From: Marthasterias glacialis
Lineage: Eukaryota > Echinodermata > Asteroidea > Forcipulatida > Asteriidae
NCBI GenBank assembly: GCA_911728455.2
Contig: OU452230.1
Coordinates: forward strand, 325,001-389,000
DNA: 64,000 nucleotides
Direction: 5' to 3'
This document shows, piece after piece, positions 33,001 to 42,900 of this stretch. The notes beneath the pieces were generated by a model. The model was not told the DNA's origin. It saw only the letters and a list, made by a program, of their open reading frames with translations, and ran no database searches. Both the position numbers and the translations under genes were made by a program. The first letter of the stretch is position 1; every line of letters begins with the position of its first letter.

Positions 33001-36000
33001 GAGATGTAAGGGTAAGAAACTATTGTACTGGTTATAAGTCCGGCATTAGGGGATGATTTTGTGACTTGCTTGGTTAGGTAGGAGTGCAATCTTATTTGAT
33101 TTGTAGTAATACAATATAAACAAGCATTGGAAATGTGCTGGCTCTGAAAACACTAGCGGTGTAACAACCAAGCAACTCTAATTTTATTTCGTATGATTTG
33201 ATCCGTTTTTTGTTGGGTTTTTTTCATTGAAGATGATCTGTGTATTTGCTTTTTTCAGTTAGAAAAGCATAGTATGGAAAGCGACTTACCAATCTGACCC
33301 TTGTTTGGTACCCTGATCTGTCATGTCTTGTGATCTCTATCATTCATGCGAGAATTGAAAAACCATGATCTATTATAATCATAAAATTGTTAAAATATCT
33401 TTCTGGTAATGAAACCAAGGAACACACAAAGTCCCTCGCAGTGTATACCCGTAGGCCTGAAGATACCTGTGTAGAAATGATGTTGAAGAAATCTCATCTT
33501 TAGATGTGGGAGGAAAATCCCAAATGGAGAAACCCACATACAAGGCTCCGGTGAGAGGTAGGACTCGAACCAGAGGTGAAAGACAAGGAAGAAGCCAACC
33601 TGAATTCTTAGAATTACTGCTATAACCCACAGTACCAACAGCAACTGCCTTGGTTCACTGTATGTTTTTTCATTGGTACCTTTGTTCAGTATCATTAGTA
33701 ATTGACATTTTTGGAGAGTCACTGTGCCCGTTTCAGAACAAAGTTCAAGGTCTGTTTTAGTTTGAATAAATAATTGAACCCTGCTACGTGTTTGAAGTGC
33801 ATCAAAATCCACCAGTTAGTCAAAGTTGAAGACGTTTTGGAGCCGGAAGTGCAGTGTAACGATGTTCATGTACATGTATTTACATTGCACTTCTGGCTCC
33901 AAAACGTCATCACTTGCCAACAGGATACTGTGTTACATTCAGGTCAACTCAAATCCCATACTCTGTTGCATTGTGTTGCATTTAGTAGGATATAGGGTCC
34001 TTAATAAACATTTATGACCCCAGCGAACTTCAATGCATAATGGTGTATTTAGCATGGTAACTGCCCAGAGTGCCAAGGCTAATGTCAACCAGTTTACTGC
34101 GAAACAGAATCCTCTATTAAATTTTTGATGCATTTAGCAGGGTTTTTATTCCTAGAAAACACTTGATGGGGGGTTAAGGTTTAAATCACTGCAATCCACC
34201 TGAGTATAAGGTACTTCTTTACATGTGACCTACAGGAGGAGGCTTTGACTTCTACTATGTCAAGACTTACATTAGAACCAAAGCAAGATGTTAATCCTGG
34301 GGGTAATGAATCAACTACCTTCACCCAAAGCTATGATCTTAATACGCCCAAAGTTCGCTCAACACCTAGAATACGTATCAACCTACCTGCTCGCTCATTA
34401 CCTGCAGGTAGGTCAACTAATATTATCTTTTTCTTCTTTTATTTGTACCTCTTTGTTTGTCTGGTGCTTTAGAGGAAGGAAATCGTGTATGATGAAGATT
34501 GTGAAATCGTTGAGATGGAAGAGGATACTAGACATGGACAGAAACGCCGAAGGACAGGTTTGTTGATGGACCTCGGCAGAAGTGCTTCTGAAAATGACCG
34601 TGTCAAATTTAGAAGAGATCGACGTGAGTGTAGACTGAGGAAAAAGCATCGTTCTCATAGTCAAGAAGAAGTTGGTGCTGAAGTTGAGGTGGTCAAAAGT
34701 AGACATGGTTATAACAGGAGAAAGCAGTCTAGAGAAAGAAGAAGGAAACAGCGACTTGAGGGTCATTCAAGAAAGAAGGAAAAGAAATCTGAAGATGAAA
34801 GAAGGAGGAATAAGGAGGATGACCATAGTTACCACAGGAGTCAAGATGAGCTTAGAGTGATGGAAGTGTTATCTGAGGGTGAGATTGGAATGGATGAAGG
34901 AGCTGATGGAGAGGTTGAGAGTAGCAGCCAAGTGAGATGTGAACAAGAAGAAGATGGTAGACTTCAATCTAAAAAGAATCAGAGATCCCTGGAAAATGAT
35001 GAAACAAAGAAGACAAATAATGCAAACCAGAAAGATGGACAAGACACCCAAACCAGTCCTGAAACAGGAAGGGGTAGCTCTGAAGGATCAACTGCTAAAG
35101 ATGACTCACAGAGTGGGGAAGAGGTCAAGACAGATGAAGACAAAGGTCAACAAGCCAGAGGTCAGGGATCAGCAGAACAGGAAGGAGATAGTAACAATGG
35201 GGTCATTGTTCCCAATCCTGAAACAGACCCAAGGGAAGTGGAGCCACCAACTGAAACAAGCCTTGAGATAAGGAACAAAGGCAATGAAGCGAAGGAAAAG
35301 TCCTATGGGGAAATTGTTGAAGATGTTATGATCATCGAGGATGGAGAGGAATTAATTGTCTTAAGTTCAGATGAATTGGAAGAAGGAGAGTTGTCTGATA
35401 GTGAGTCATCTGGTTCAGAATCATTTAACAGCAGCTCATATGAATCTTATAGTGATATCTCAGATGACGAGTTAGAGGAAATAGCATTGGATTCTGATAA
35501 TTCAACTGGAATAGAAGGTAAAATCACTTTGCAAAATAAACATTCAATCACAATATGTAACTTCATGTTGCATTAAGCTGCAAGATAGAACATTTTCTTT
35601 GAGTTTGAATTTAACATGATTTTTGTTCCTCCCACAGTTCTGAAGGTTGACTACCCCCCTTGTATCAGAATGATTGTGACCAAATCAGATACCATCAAAC
35701 CACTGGGTTCACTTTTTATTGTCACATGTGCAGGTGGAACCATTGGAAGGTATGTATAAGCTAGATGTAAACTCAGTAGTGACATGTTGGGGATTAGGTC
35801 ATCTACTTTTTCTGTATTTCAACCTTGTGCAACCGTGTAACCTCGTAGGCATTCCATGTTGTACCAAAGTCAACATATAAGTTAAATTGGTAGTTTCTAA
35901 GTATGTTTGTTTGGGGGGGTTTTCATATGGAGGTTTTCCTCCTACATATAAAACTGCACATTTCTTGGTTGGATTCTGTTCACATTGAGCATCAGGCCCA

Positions 36001-39000
36001 AGTGTAACACTGCTGAACAGTTTGTAAAATTCCTTGGTTTCATTTATACCAAAGAGATAAATAATTTAAAAACAATCTATTAAATAAAATGTCTCTGTTA
36101 TTTCAAGAGAGGGCAGTAGTCACATATTACTCATCCCAAGTGTGAAGGTGAGCAAGCGTCATGCTCAGATTGTGTATGAGTCAGAAGAACGACAGTACAC
36201 CATCAAAGATCTCGGTAGTCAGAATGGAACATTACTCAATGGAAAGGCAATATCAGAGGTGAGTGAGTGAGTTACAGATTGAGTAAGGAAAACACATTGG
36301 AAAATAACTAAATCAATAGACAGTTCAATTTTGCTTATTGGTTTCAATGTCTGGTTTATCTTGGGAGCAAATTAGTAGTAGGTAAGAAAACAAACTTTGC
36401 AAATATTGAGACAGCATAAATGTACACTATGTGAGATTCTTCACTCAGTGAACTTATGGTTCCAAAGTATCACTGAACGAAATTAAATAGAACTCAATCT
36501 CATTGCATCTATAATCTACTAATAGCAAAGAGTTGGCTGTTAAGGTCCTAGAATACTCGATGAAGATGTTAGGTTGGGACTCATGAATGCTGTTTTTAAC
36601 CATGGATACTTTCCTTGCACCACTTGCAAATGAATTTGATAATTACCTATAGCATGGTGATATGGTAGCTTGCATAGAATGCCAGCTGTTGTTATACTGT
36701 AGCCATCTTTGTTGGGTTCCCTGAGACAATGGTAGTTTCAATTCTCATTTCTTAAAAAGGAATCAGTCTATGTTTCCATCCAGCCTCAGCTTGGTTACAT
36801 TGAGTTGAATTGAAGAAAAAACAAGATGGCTTCAGTATGACTAATAACAACATGAGATACTTACTATAAGTGGTTTTGTTGTCCTCCACTCAGCAACGTG
36901 TAGTTAGTGAACCTCATCCTTTATCTCATCGTGATTACATCACCATTGGAGGTACAACAATAAGACTTCATATCCATGCTGGGGATGAAACCTGTGATGA
37001 ATGTGAACCAGGACAGGTCCAGGCATTGATTGCAATGCAGCAACAGAATGAATCAGGTAAAATAAATGCCTGGAAGAAAGACTAACCATCACATGTACTA
37101 TCTTAAGACGCTTAGAATAAAAAGTGTTTTCATGTGAGAGTAAAATGTACATGTACAGAGATATCTTTAGAAATTGGTGTTTGGGCTGTAAGCAGAGGCA
37201 GTGATTTATCAATAATTAGCCACAGCCTTTCTTTAAACAGTCATAAGCAGTGCTTGCATAGGACATCTTTGGCTATGGCTATGGCTTCTGGCTATAGTGG
37301 TAGCATTGAAGTATAATCACATGCAATGATGTGGCTAGCCATAGCCGTACAGCCTTAGGCCATTATGCAATTGTTGCACGCTGTGATGGGCAAATGGCCC
37401 TCGAGGCAAAGTCAAGGGTGCTATCTGCCCCTGAGGGTGTACAAAATCCATAGACCCCATCACACAGCATCCAACAATGGCTTTGTTATACCATGGTAAA
37501 AGATTGCAGGAGGGGGAATCAAACGTTATAAAGTGAAATAAATTATATTTATTCTTAATTTATTGTTGAACATTGCATTTCGTTGTTTATTTGAACAAAT
37601 TCAAACAATTTAACAGAAAATTACCTACAACCTCATACATGGGGCTATTTCTAATATTGTACAAGGTGTTGGAAAGGACTAATGGTGGGCAGGATCAAGG
37701 TAATGTACCCTGTGGGATACATCACTCATGTTCCCCTCCTGATCATTTGCGTCATGTACATGCGTCTTTGTAGAACATCACATGACTGGTTCTCGTCCAA
37801 TAAAAATTCCCAGTCTATTAGCAAGATATAACAAGCCCATCATGAGCATCTTTGGCTATGCCCACATCATGACAAGTTACATGTCTTAAAATGACCTTTT
37901 GTTCTCTTGAAGGGACTGCATCATCAAGCACTAAGCAAGACAAGGAACAACAACGTAAGAAGGAGCTTCGTCAACTGAAGAAGAAATTCAACTTATCTAA
38001 GGAAGACTTTGTGAATAAGGACCCAGCCTTGAAGAACTCTGCTTATATGGATCGAGCAGGAGAAAGACGCCGTACAGTAGGGAGTGACAACCCATATCAA
38101 CCTAATGATGAGCCTGCTTCTGTAGATAGGTAAATCAAACTCTATGGCATGTCCCCAGTATGTAAAAGTAGTAATCAATACTGATTTTCATTATACCAGA
38201 AGGATACTAGACCTCGGTTTAGTTTCAAAGGAAGAAAACACCATGTTTCATTGTAGGGGCATTTGGCTTTTAAGATCTGAAGTTTTATACATTTATGTCA
38301 ACTTTGCTGTGAATAAATTCCTATTCACCTTGAAGATAGACTTTTTTGTATATTATGGCTGCAGCTTTAGCTCTGGCTTAGGCTCTGGCTTAGATTCTGT
38401 CTGCCTGTTTGGATCCCTGTACCAACAGTGCACATTTTTTTAATTACTGACTGAAACTAGCGCAGTGAAAAGCCGTAGTGTTTTTGGAAAAGGCAGTAGA
38501 GTGTAATAGACTTTTATCATGCTGCCATAATCTTTTTTTATGTTCCCTGTTCATAATAGTAACAAGGGACCCTGATTTTAATTACATCATGAAGGCACCA
38601 GACTATTTTCCCTTCCATCCTCAGGTTGGTTACATTAATTTGAATGGGGGGAAAACAAGATTGCAGCATCACGATAACTTTCTAGATAGTGTTTATAAGT
38701 AACTTCATAAACATGTACCTTGTATTCTGATATTGATCCAAGCTACAATTTTGTTGTTTACCACAGAGCAATAAGTACGAGTAATGTTGGCCATAAGTTG
38801 CTGTCTAAGATGGGTTGGACAGAGGGTCAGTCACTTGGCAAGAATGACCAAGGAATCAAAGAACCAGTAAGTTATCACATTAACATTATGTCTCCACCTC
38901 AGGATATCATAAACAACTTTGCCTCAAAAGTATGTTCTTCATTAAATGCAGAGAAACTTCTTCCAAGATTTATATTTTTGCTTGATGTCATTAAAATAAA

Positions 39001-40244
39001 GTAATTGGTGATTTTTGATGATGATTTTCTTCCAGATTAAAGCCGTGCTCCATACTAAGAATGCAGGGCTTGGTTCTGGCTTAGTGCAGAGTATTGATCA
39101 AGTGCCATTTATAAGACACAGAAATGAGAAATGGGATCGAGCTAGAAAGCGTTATAATCTCATCAACCCACCACAACCAGGGGTTAGTAACCAAGCCAAG
39201 GCGGCACTGGCATGGGTACAAGGTGGAGCAGAACAAATTGAAACAAGTCGGAAAGATCAAACGGCAAACACTGGGCTTGGTTTTGGAGTTGTGCAGTTAC
39301 CACTAGCTACACAAAGAAAAATGCAACAGGATAGACCTCATGAGATTGTTGAGATTTGGGATGAATCAATGGAGACATCTTCAGATCAACAGAAGAAAGA
39401 AGATGGTTCAGGAAGGACTTCCTCAAATGAACCTGTGAAACAAACTGATAATGGCAGTTCAGCTGATAAACATGAACAAGGCAAAGTATCTCTGGATAAC
39501 TATGAGAGACTGCTGCTGGGTACTGTAGAAGAAAACTTTGATAATACAGGCATGGATTCCCAAATAGAAGGGAGTAGTAGTGAACAGGTTGATAAAGGGA
39601 AAGAAGGTAAGTTGGGTAAAGGAGGGACAAGACAGTCGAGGCAAAGATCCAACAATGATACACTAGCTGAGGCTGAGACTGAGGCTGGTAGCAGTGAGAA
39701 GGACTTGACTATCACTCAAACTCTGGACAATTCAGACATTAAGGAATGCCATTCTAAATCAGTTGATGAATCAATACAGATGCCGACTACATCAATGGAT
39801 CAATGTATAAAGAATTCTGAGAATACCTCACAGAATCCATCATCGGTTGAGAAAACAACTGAAAATGAACAAAATGAAAGAGCGGAAGATAACATTGAAA
39901 AATCAGAGTCGTCACGATCTGATAAAGATCAAAATGAAAAGGAATCAGACAAAGTTACATTCCAGATGACTTCCAATAATGCAGGAAGCTTAAATGGCAA
40001 AGGAAAAATTGAAATGAAATGGAATAAAGGTGGAAAGGAGAAACTGACATCTAATCTGTTAGCGTTTGAGAAGAGTGATTCTGAAGATGAGGAAAAGGAG
40101 GACGCATGTAGCAAGAGTAAAAATCAGCAAAAAAGTAAATTACAAGGGATTAAGTCGCAAGAAAAGGATAACAATTCTAGTACAAGGCAGAGATCGGATA
40201 GGAGTACTAGATGGTCAAAGACAAAGAACTCATCTAGCAATTAG
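30012..40244 (+). CDS. AGGF1: Angiogenic factor with G-patch and FHA domains 1 (AGGF1)
   Basis: Thirteen exons splice in frame: 30012-30017, 30748-30930, 31448-31612, 32314-32445, 32814-33005, 34236-34411, 34475-35517, 35638-35749, 36108-36258, 36894-37056, 37913-38129, 38767-38866 and 39036-40244. Together they give about 1282 residues. Domain order is N-terminal acidic coiled coil, OCRE tyrosine repeats, a large charged low-complexity region, FHA, a basic linker, G-patch, and a long Ser/Gln/Glu-rich tail. This order is diagnostic of AGGF1. The human protein, about 714 residues, is described as a secreted angiogenic factor; OCRE and G-patch domains are typical of spliceosome-associated proteins, and no signal peptide is visible here, so a nuclear RNA-processing role is more likely. 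The first exon encodes only Met-Glu before a GTACGTG donor. The border between exons 6 and 7 is uncertain (see findings). Confidence 0.95.
30511..30539. repeat. (TAC)n microsatellite
   Basis: About nine TAC units in AGGF1 intron 1. Confidence 0.9.
30748..31612 (+). CDS. AGGF1: AGGF1 exons 2-3: N-terminal coiled coil
   Basis: Exon 2 (30748-30930) and exon 3 (31448-31612) are in phase 0 and give heptad-like Glu/Leu/Lys text (VKGLEEELEETREKLTAV, then VETLSQELLDLRGTLKK). A short Asp/Ser/Thr segment ending in W-V-M-E-E follows. This matches the coiled coil that opens AGGF1 proteins. Confidence 0.85.
31804..31943. mobile_element. hAT-like MITE with poly-C tract
   Basis: The ends are inverted repeats (CAGTGGTGTAG and, reversed, CAGTGGTGCAG). 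The flanking octamers TTCACACA and CCTACACA agree at 6 of 8 positions, suggesting an old 8-bp target duplication. The interior is G-rich then a C run of about 20. It lies in AGGF1 intron 3. Confidence 0.55.
32314..33005 (+). CDS. AGGF1: AGGF1 exons 4-5: OCRE domain
   Basis: Exon 4 (32314-32445) ends FVLDTSSGMYYDCNSGYYYDQ minus its last residue's context, and exon 5 (from 32814) begins VNKLYYDPNSGTYYYYDE. These are the aromatic octamer repeats of an OCRE domain, a protein-interaction module of splicing factors. A basic RGR/KRRGEE run follows. Exon 5 ends at a doubled donor (33006 or 33012). Confidence 0.93.
33472..33600 (-). repeat. tRNA-derived SINE fragment
   Basis: The plus strand shows GTGGGAGGAAAATCCC, then GGACTCGAACC (reverse of a B box) and a degraded A-box end (AGCCAACCTGA). 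The order matches the better copies at 46845-47065 and 51150-51575. It is oriented minus. Confidence 0.65.
33831..33908 (+). repeat. 78-nt near-perfect hairpin in AGGF1 intron 5
   Basis: Positions 33831-33859 pair with 33880-33908 over 29 bp. 27 are Watson-Crick pairs and the two differences can form G-U pairs on the plus strand. The loop is about 20 nt. Size and shape fit a pre-miRNA or a very short foldback MITE; the sequence alone does not decide. Confidence 0.7.
34475..35517 (+). CDS. AGGF1: AGGF1 exon 7: long charged low-complexity region
   Basis: About 345 codons encode first Arg/Lys/Ser-rich text (RRRKQRLEGHSRKKEKK), then Glu/Gln/Ser-rich text, then an acidic stretch (SDELEEGELSDSESSGSE) just before FHA. 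It looks disordered, with runs typical of nuclear RNA-binding factors. Human AGGF1 has a shorter acidic linker at this point. Confidence 0.85.
35638..37056 (+). CDS. AGGF1: AGGF1 exons 8-10: FHA domain
   Basis: Exons 35638-35749, 36108-36258 and 36894-37056 join in phases 1, 2 and 0. They carry the FHA hallmarks in order: GGTIGR (the conserved Gly-Arg), SHILLIPSVKVSKRHAQI (Ser-x-x-His), and DLGSQNGTLLNG (Asn-Gly loop). FHA domains bind phosphothreonine peptides. A short Cys/Glu segment (DETCDECEPGQ) follows. Confidence 0.94.
36752..36835. repeat. Dispersed repeat (CAGTCTAT-TCC-CAGCTTGGTTACATT family)
   Basis: Shared with 38590-38670 and 45235-45305, each with CAG[AT]CTAT, then TTCC, a CTCAG or CAGACC word, GGTT, and an ...AACAAGAT end. 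The copies lie in AGGF1 introns and in the spacer downstream of AGGF1. Confidence 0.5.
38767..39160 (+). CDS. AGGF1: AGGF1 exons 12-13: G-patch
   Basis: Exon 12 (38767-38866) gives NVGHKLLSKMGWTEGQSLGK and exon 13, from 39036, completes the module with AVLHTKNAGLGSG. The spaced glycines match the G-patch consensus (G-x-x-h-h-x-x-h-G-W-x-x-G-x-x-L-G). G-patches activate DEAH-box helicases in RNA processing. The charged segment RHRNEKWDRARKRYNLI follows, as in other AGGF1 proteins. Confidence 0.94.
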
Positions 40245-40440
40245 GAATCTATTCATTACATACGTTATGAGTACATGGCAAAGATCAGATAGACCTACTA
40301 GATGGTCAAAGACAAAGAACTCATCTAGCAATTAGGAATCTATTCATTACATACGTTATGAGTACATGGCAAAGATCAGATAGACCTACTAGATGGTCAA
40401 AGACAAAAAACTCATCTAGCAATTGGGAATCTATTCATGA
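40184..40440 (+). repeat. 91-bp tandem repeat over the AGGF1 stop codon
   Basis: The word TACTAGATGGTCAAAGACAA recurs at 40205, 40296 and 40387, a period of 91 bp, with about 2.8 copies. The first copy encodes the last residues (TRWSKTKNSSSN) and the TAG stop at 40242-40244. The second copy repeats the same stop; the third has TGG instead of TAG. Confidence 0.92.
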
Positions 40441-42900
40441 CAAATATACCCATGCTCAATCAGGTGCCAGACTATTTGCCCTTGCAGTTTAAGTTTACAA
40501 TTATAAATGTTTACAGAAAGGCTGTATCTGAGTCCATCAACTTCAGCTACAGCTGTTGGCAGCAGCGACAATGTTGAAGAATTGACCTTATTCAGGGAAG
40601 CAGCCATAGCCACTGCCAGAGCCATCAAGTCAGACACAGCCAAATGGCACATCCGAATCAAGCGACTTTGGCTGTGGCTATGGCCACTGGCTGCAATGGC
40701 ATTGTTGAAGAGTAAGATTATTCAGCAATCTGGCCATAACTTCTGTTTAAGCCATTAATTGAAGACGTATATCATGGTAACTTGATACTCCTCAATACTA
40801 ATGAAATGTATGTGATAAAATATAGGCTGAAGTGATAGATAATGCCCCCTTTTTTGTATGACAATCAAGGTTTATTAGTGTTATTTCTAAATAGGGAACC
40901 AGACAAAGATGCCAGGACTGCTGTAGACTACAGAGTTAATCTTATCAAGAAATGTGCTATGAATAACAACCAAGATCTTGAATACCACAAAAACTTCATT
41001 ATTATCCCACCTAAACACAATCAAAACAAACCTGAATCTATGTTTGACTTCAATTTGATCATACTTAGCATGGGGCATGGTATATCAATGGTGTAAGACT
41101 TGGTTAAGAATGAGGCTGGATTGTAGAGATGAACTGAAGGCAGTTGGGGTAGATGCAGCAAGGGCAAGGAAAATGCTTGTTGTTGAAGAGGTCCTCTTTG
41201 ACAGCTTCTCTTGATGGCTTGTTCATTTTTATTAAAGTTTTGGAAATCACTTTGATGATGCATTTAGTCATTTGCATGTCATTTGAATGCATGTTGCATT
41301 AAACAAATCATTAAAAGCACACTAAAAGTAGTTTTTCAGATTTCCAAGTCTTGCCAAAATTGTAGCGTAAGATATCAAAGCTACATTTTTTTTGATATAT
41401 GAAGATATTTGTAAATGTTTTGTTGTCCTTAAACATTTGGGCATCATGGAATCTATTTAATTCCATTAATTTACAACTGTGTTTCTGTTTGGTTGGTATA
41501 AAGTGATAACTATTCAAATACATGCTACATAAGTGGTAACATTCATGGGTTGGGTTAGGTAGGTGAGCTTTTTTTGCGTGTTTTTGTTTTCGTTAAAAAA
41601 AATTGTCCCTTGTTATTAATTTTTTTATTTTCTATTTCAAAATCAGCATTTTCAGTTTTCAAATTTACAACTGTTAATGTATAATTTAAATGTTATTAAG
41701 TTAAAGGGGCTGTGTCGTCATGATTATGGCAGGCCTGTGGCTGAACTCTCACCCAGATACTGCACACACGCGCGCTTGTGGTCAAATCACAAAGAGTGCC
41801 GTCTTTGTCAAACTGTGACGTGATCGCCAGCGCACACACGCAGGGACTGGGTTATTTCATTGACTGCTATAAACATGACAACACAGCCCCTTTAAGGAGC
41901 TTGTGATGGTTTATACAAACAAGAACAACACAATATACACCATAATCATAGTATAGTAACTTTATTTACACATTGTATATACACAATGTTATGATAACAC
42001 CCAAATAATTGTCAAACATTGTAAGGTTTGTTACTTGAAGATCTAAACTCTAATATTTTTGATCGGTCTAAATCGTTCCTTTATCAAACAATATCCCAAA
42101 GTAGCCCTCATTGTCAATATTGAAGTGAAGACTCCTTGCAAAGAATGTCATCATTGACTGCAGAAAACTTGCTATAGAAATGAATTATCTAAAAACTTCA
42201 TGCATTGTGTGGATAGGACTGTACCATCTGTTTTATTTGATTTTTCAAATGGCATAGAAGAGAACATCACCAAATATCTGCAAGGAGCCTTTAGGTTTCA
42301 TACCAAAGTAATATTGGATTATCTAATGTGTAATGATAGTGGTCAAGTAGCTATACAATGCATAGATACTGGGTCTTGTATTAAACACTCTACTCTATTT
42401 AAATTCAACTGACTGAAACCTCAATACCAGTGCATCAATACATCAAGTTTCTTTCATATCTCTGAATAGGTGAAGTAGCCACCATTTTACAAATTAAAAA
42501 AAGAAAAAATAATTCAGTGTCATGTCCATATCTTGGAAGGGGTTGCCTTTTGAATCTGATATAGATTTATTTCTTGGTGTGTTATTGGTTTATTCTGAAG
42601 TAACTTCCATTCTTCACTTAAAGAGAGAAAAAAACTTGCGTATATCTCATGTTTATTGAGTATTATTTGTGACTTGCAACCATCTTCTTCTCGTCCACCT
42701 TGGTCACAATTCCCACACATTTATACTCAACTAGAGATAACTTTTACCATCCCTCTAAACTTCATGTAGTTCCATTGTATTTATGTCATTTTCTTCTTTC
42801 AACTATTTATGTACACATTTGATTTACTTTTTCCTGCTTTTGCACCTTTCACATGTACAAGAATATTTGTATGGATTTGATTTGCAAATAAAGTCAACTT
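40245..42900 (+). other. AGGF1 3' UTR and downstream region
   Basis: After the stop come the 91-bp repeats, a Gly/Ala-codon-like repeat (40500-40740, GGCTGTGGCTATGGCCACTG) and a MITE (41701-41895). A possible polyadenylation signal, TTTGCAAATAAAG, is at 42880-42892. The true cleavage site is unknown. Confidence 0.3.
41701..41895. mobile_element. TTAA-ended MITE with 30-bp inverted ends
   Basis: The left end (TTAAAGGGGCTGTGTCGTCA, continuing to about 41732) and the right end read in reverse (TTAAAGGGGCTGTGTTGTCA) match over about 30 bp with few differences. Both ends carry TTAA, the target of piggyBac-type elements. There is no ORF, so it is non-autonomous. It lies just 3' of AGGF1. Confidence 0.75.
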
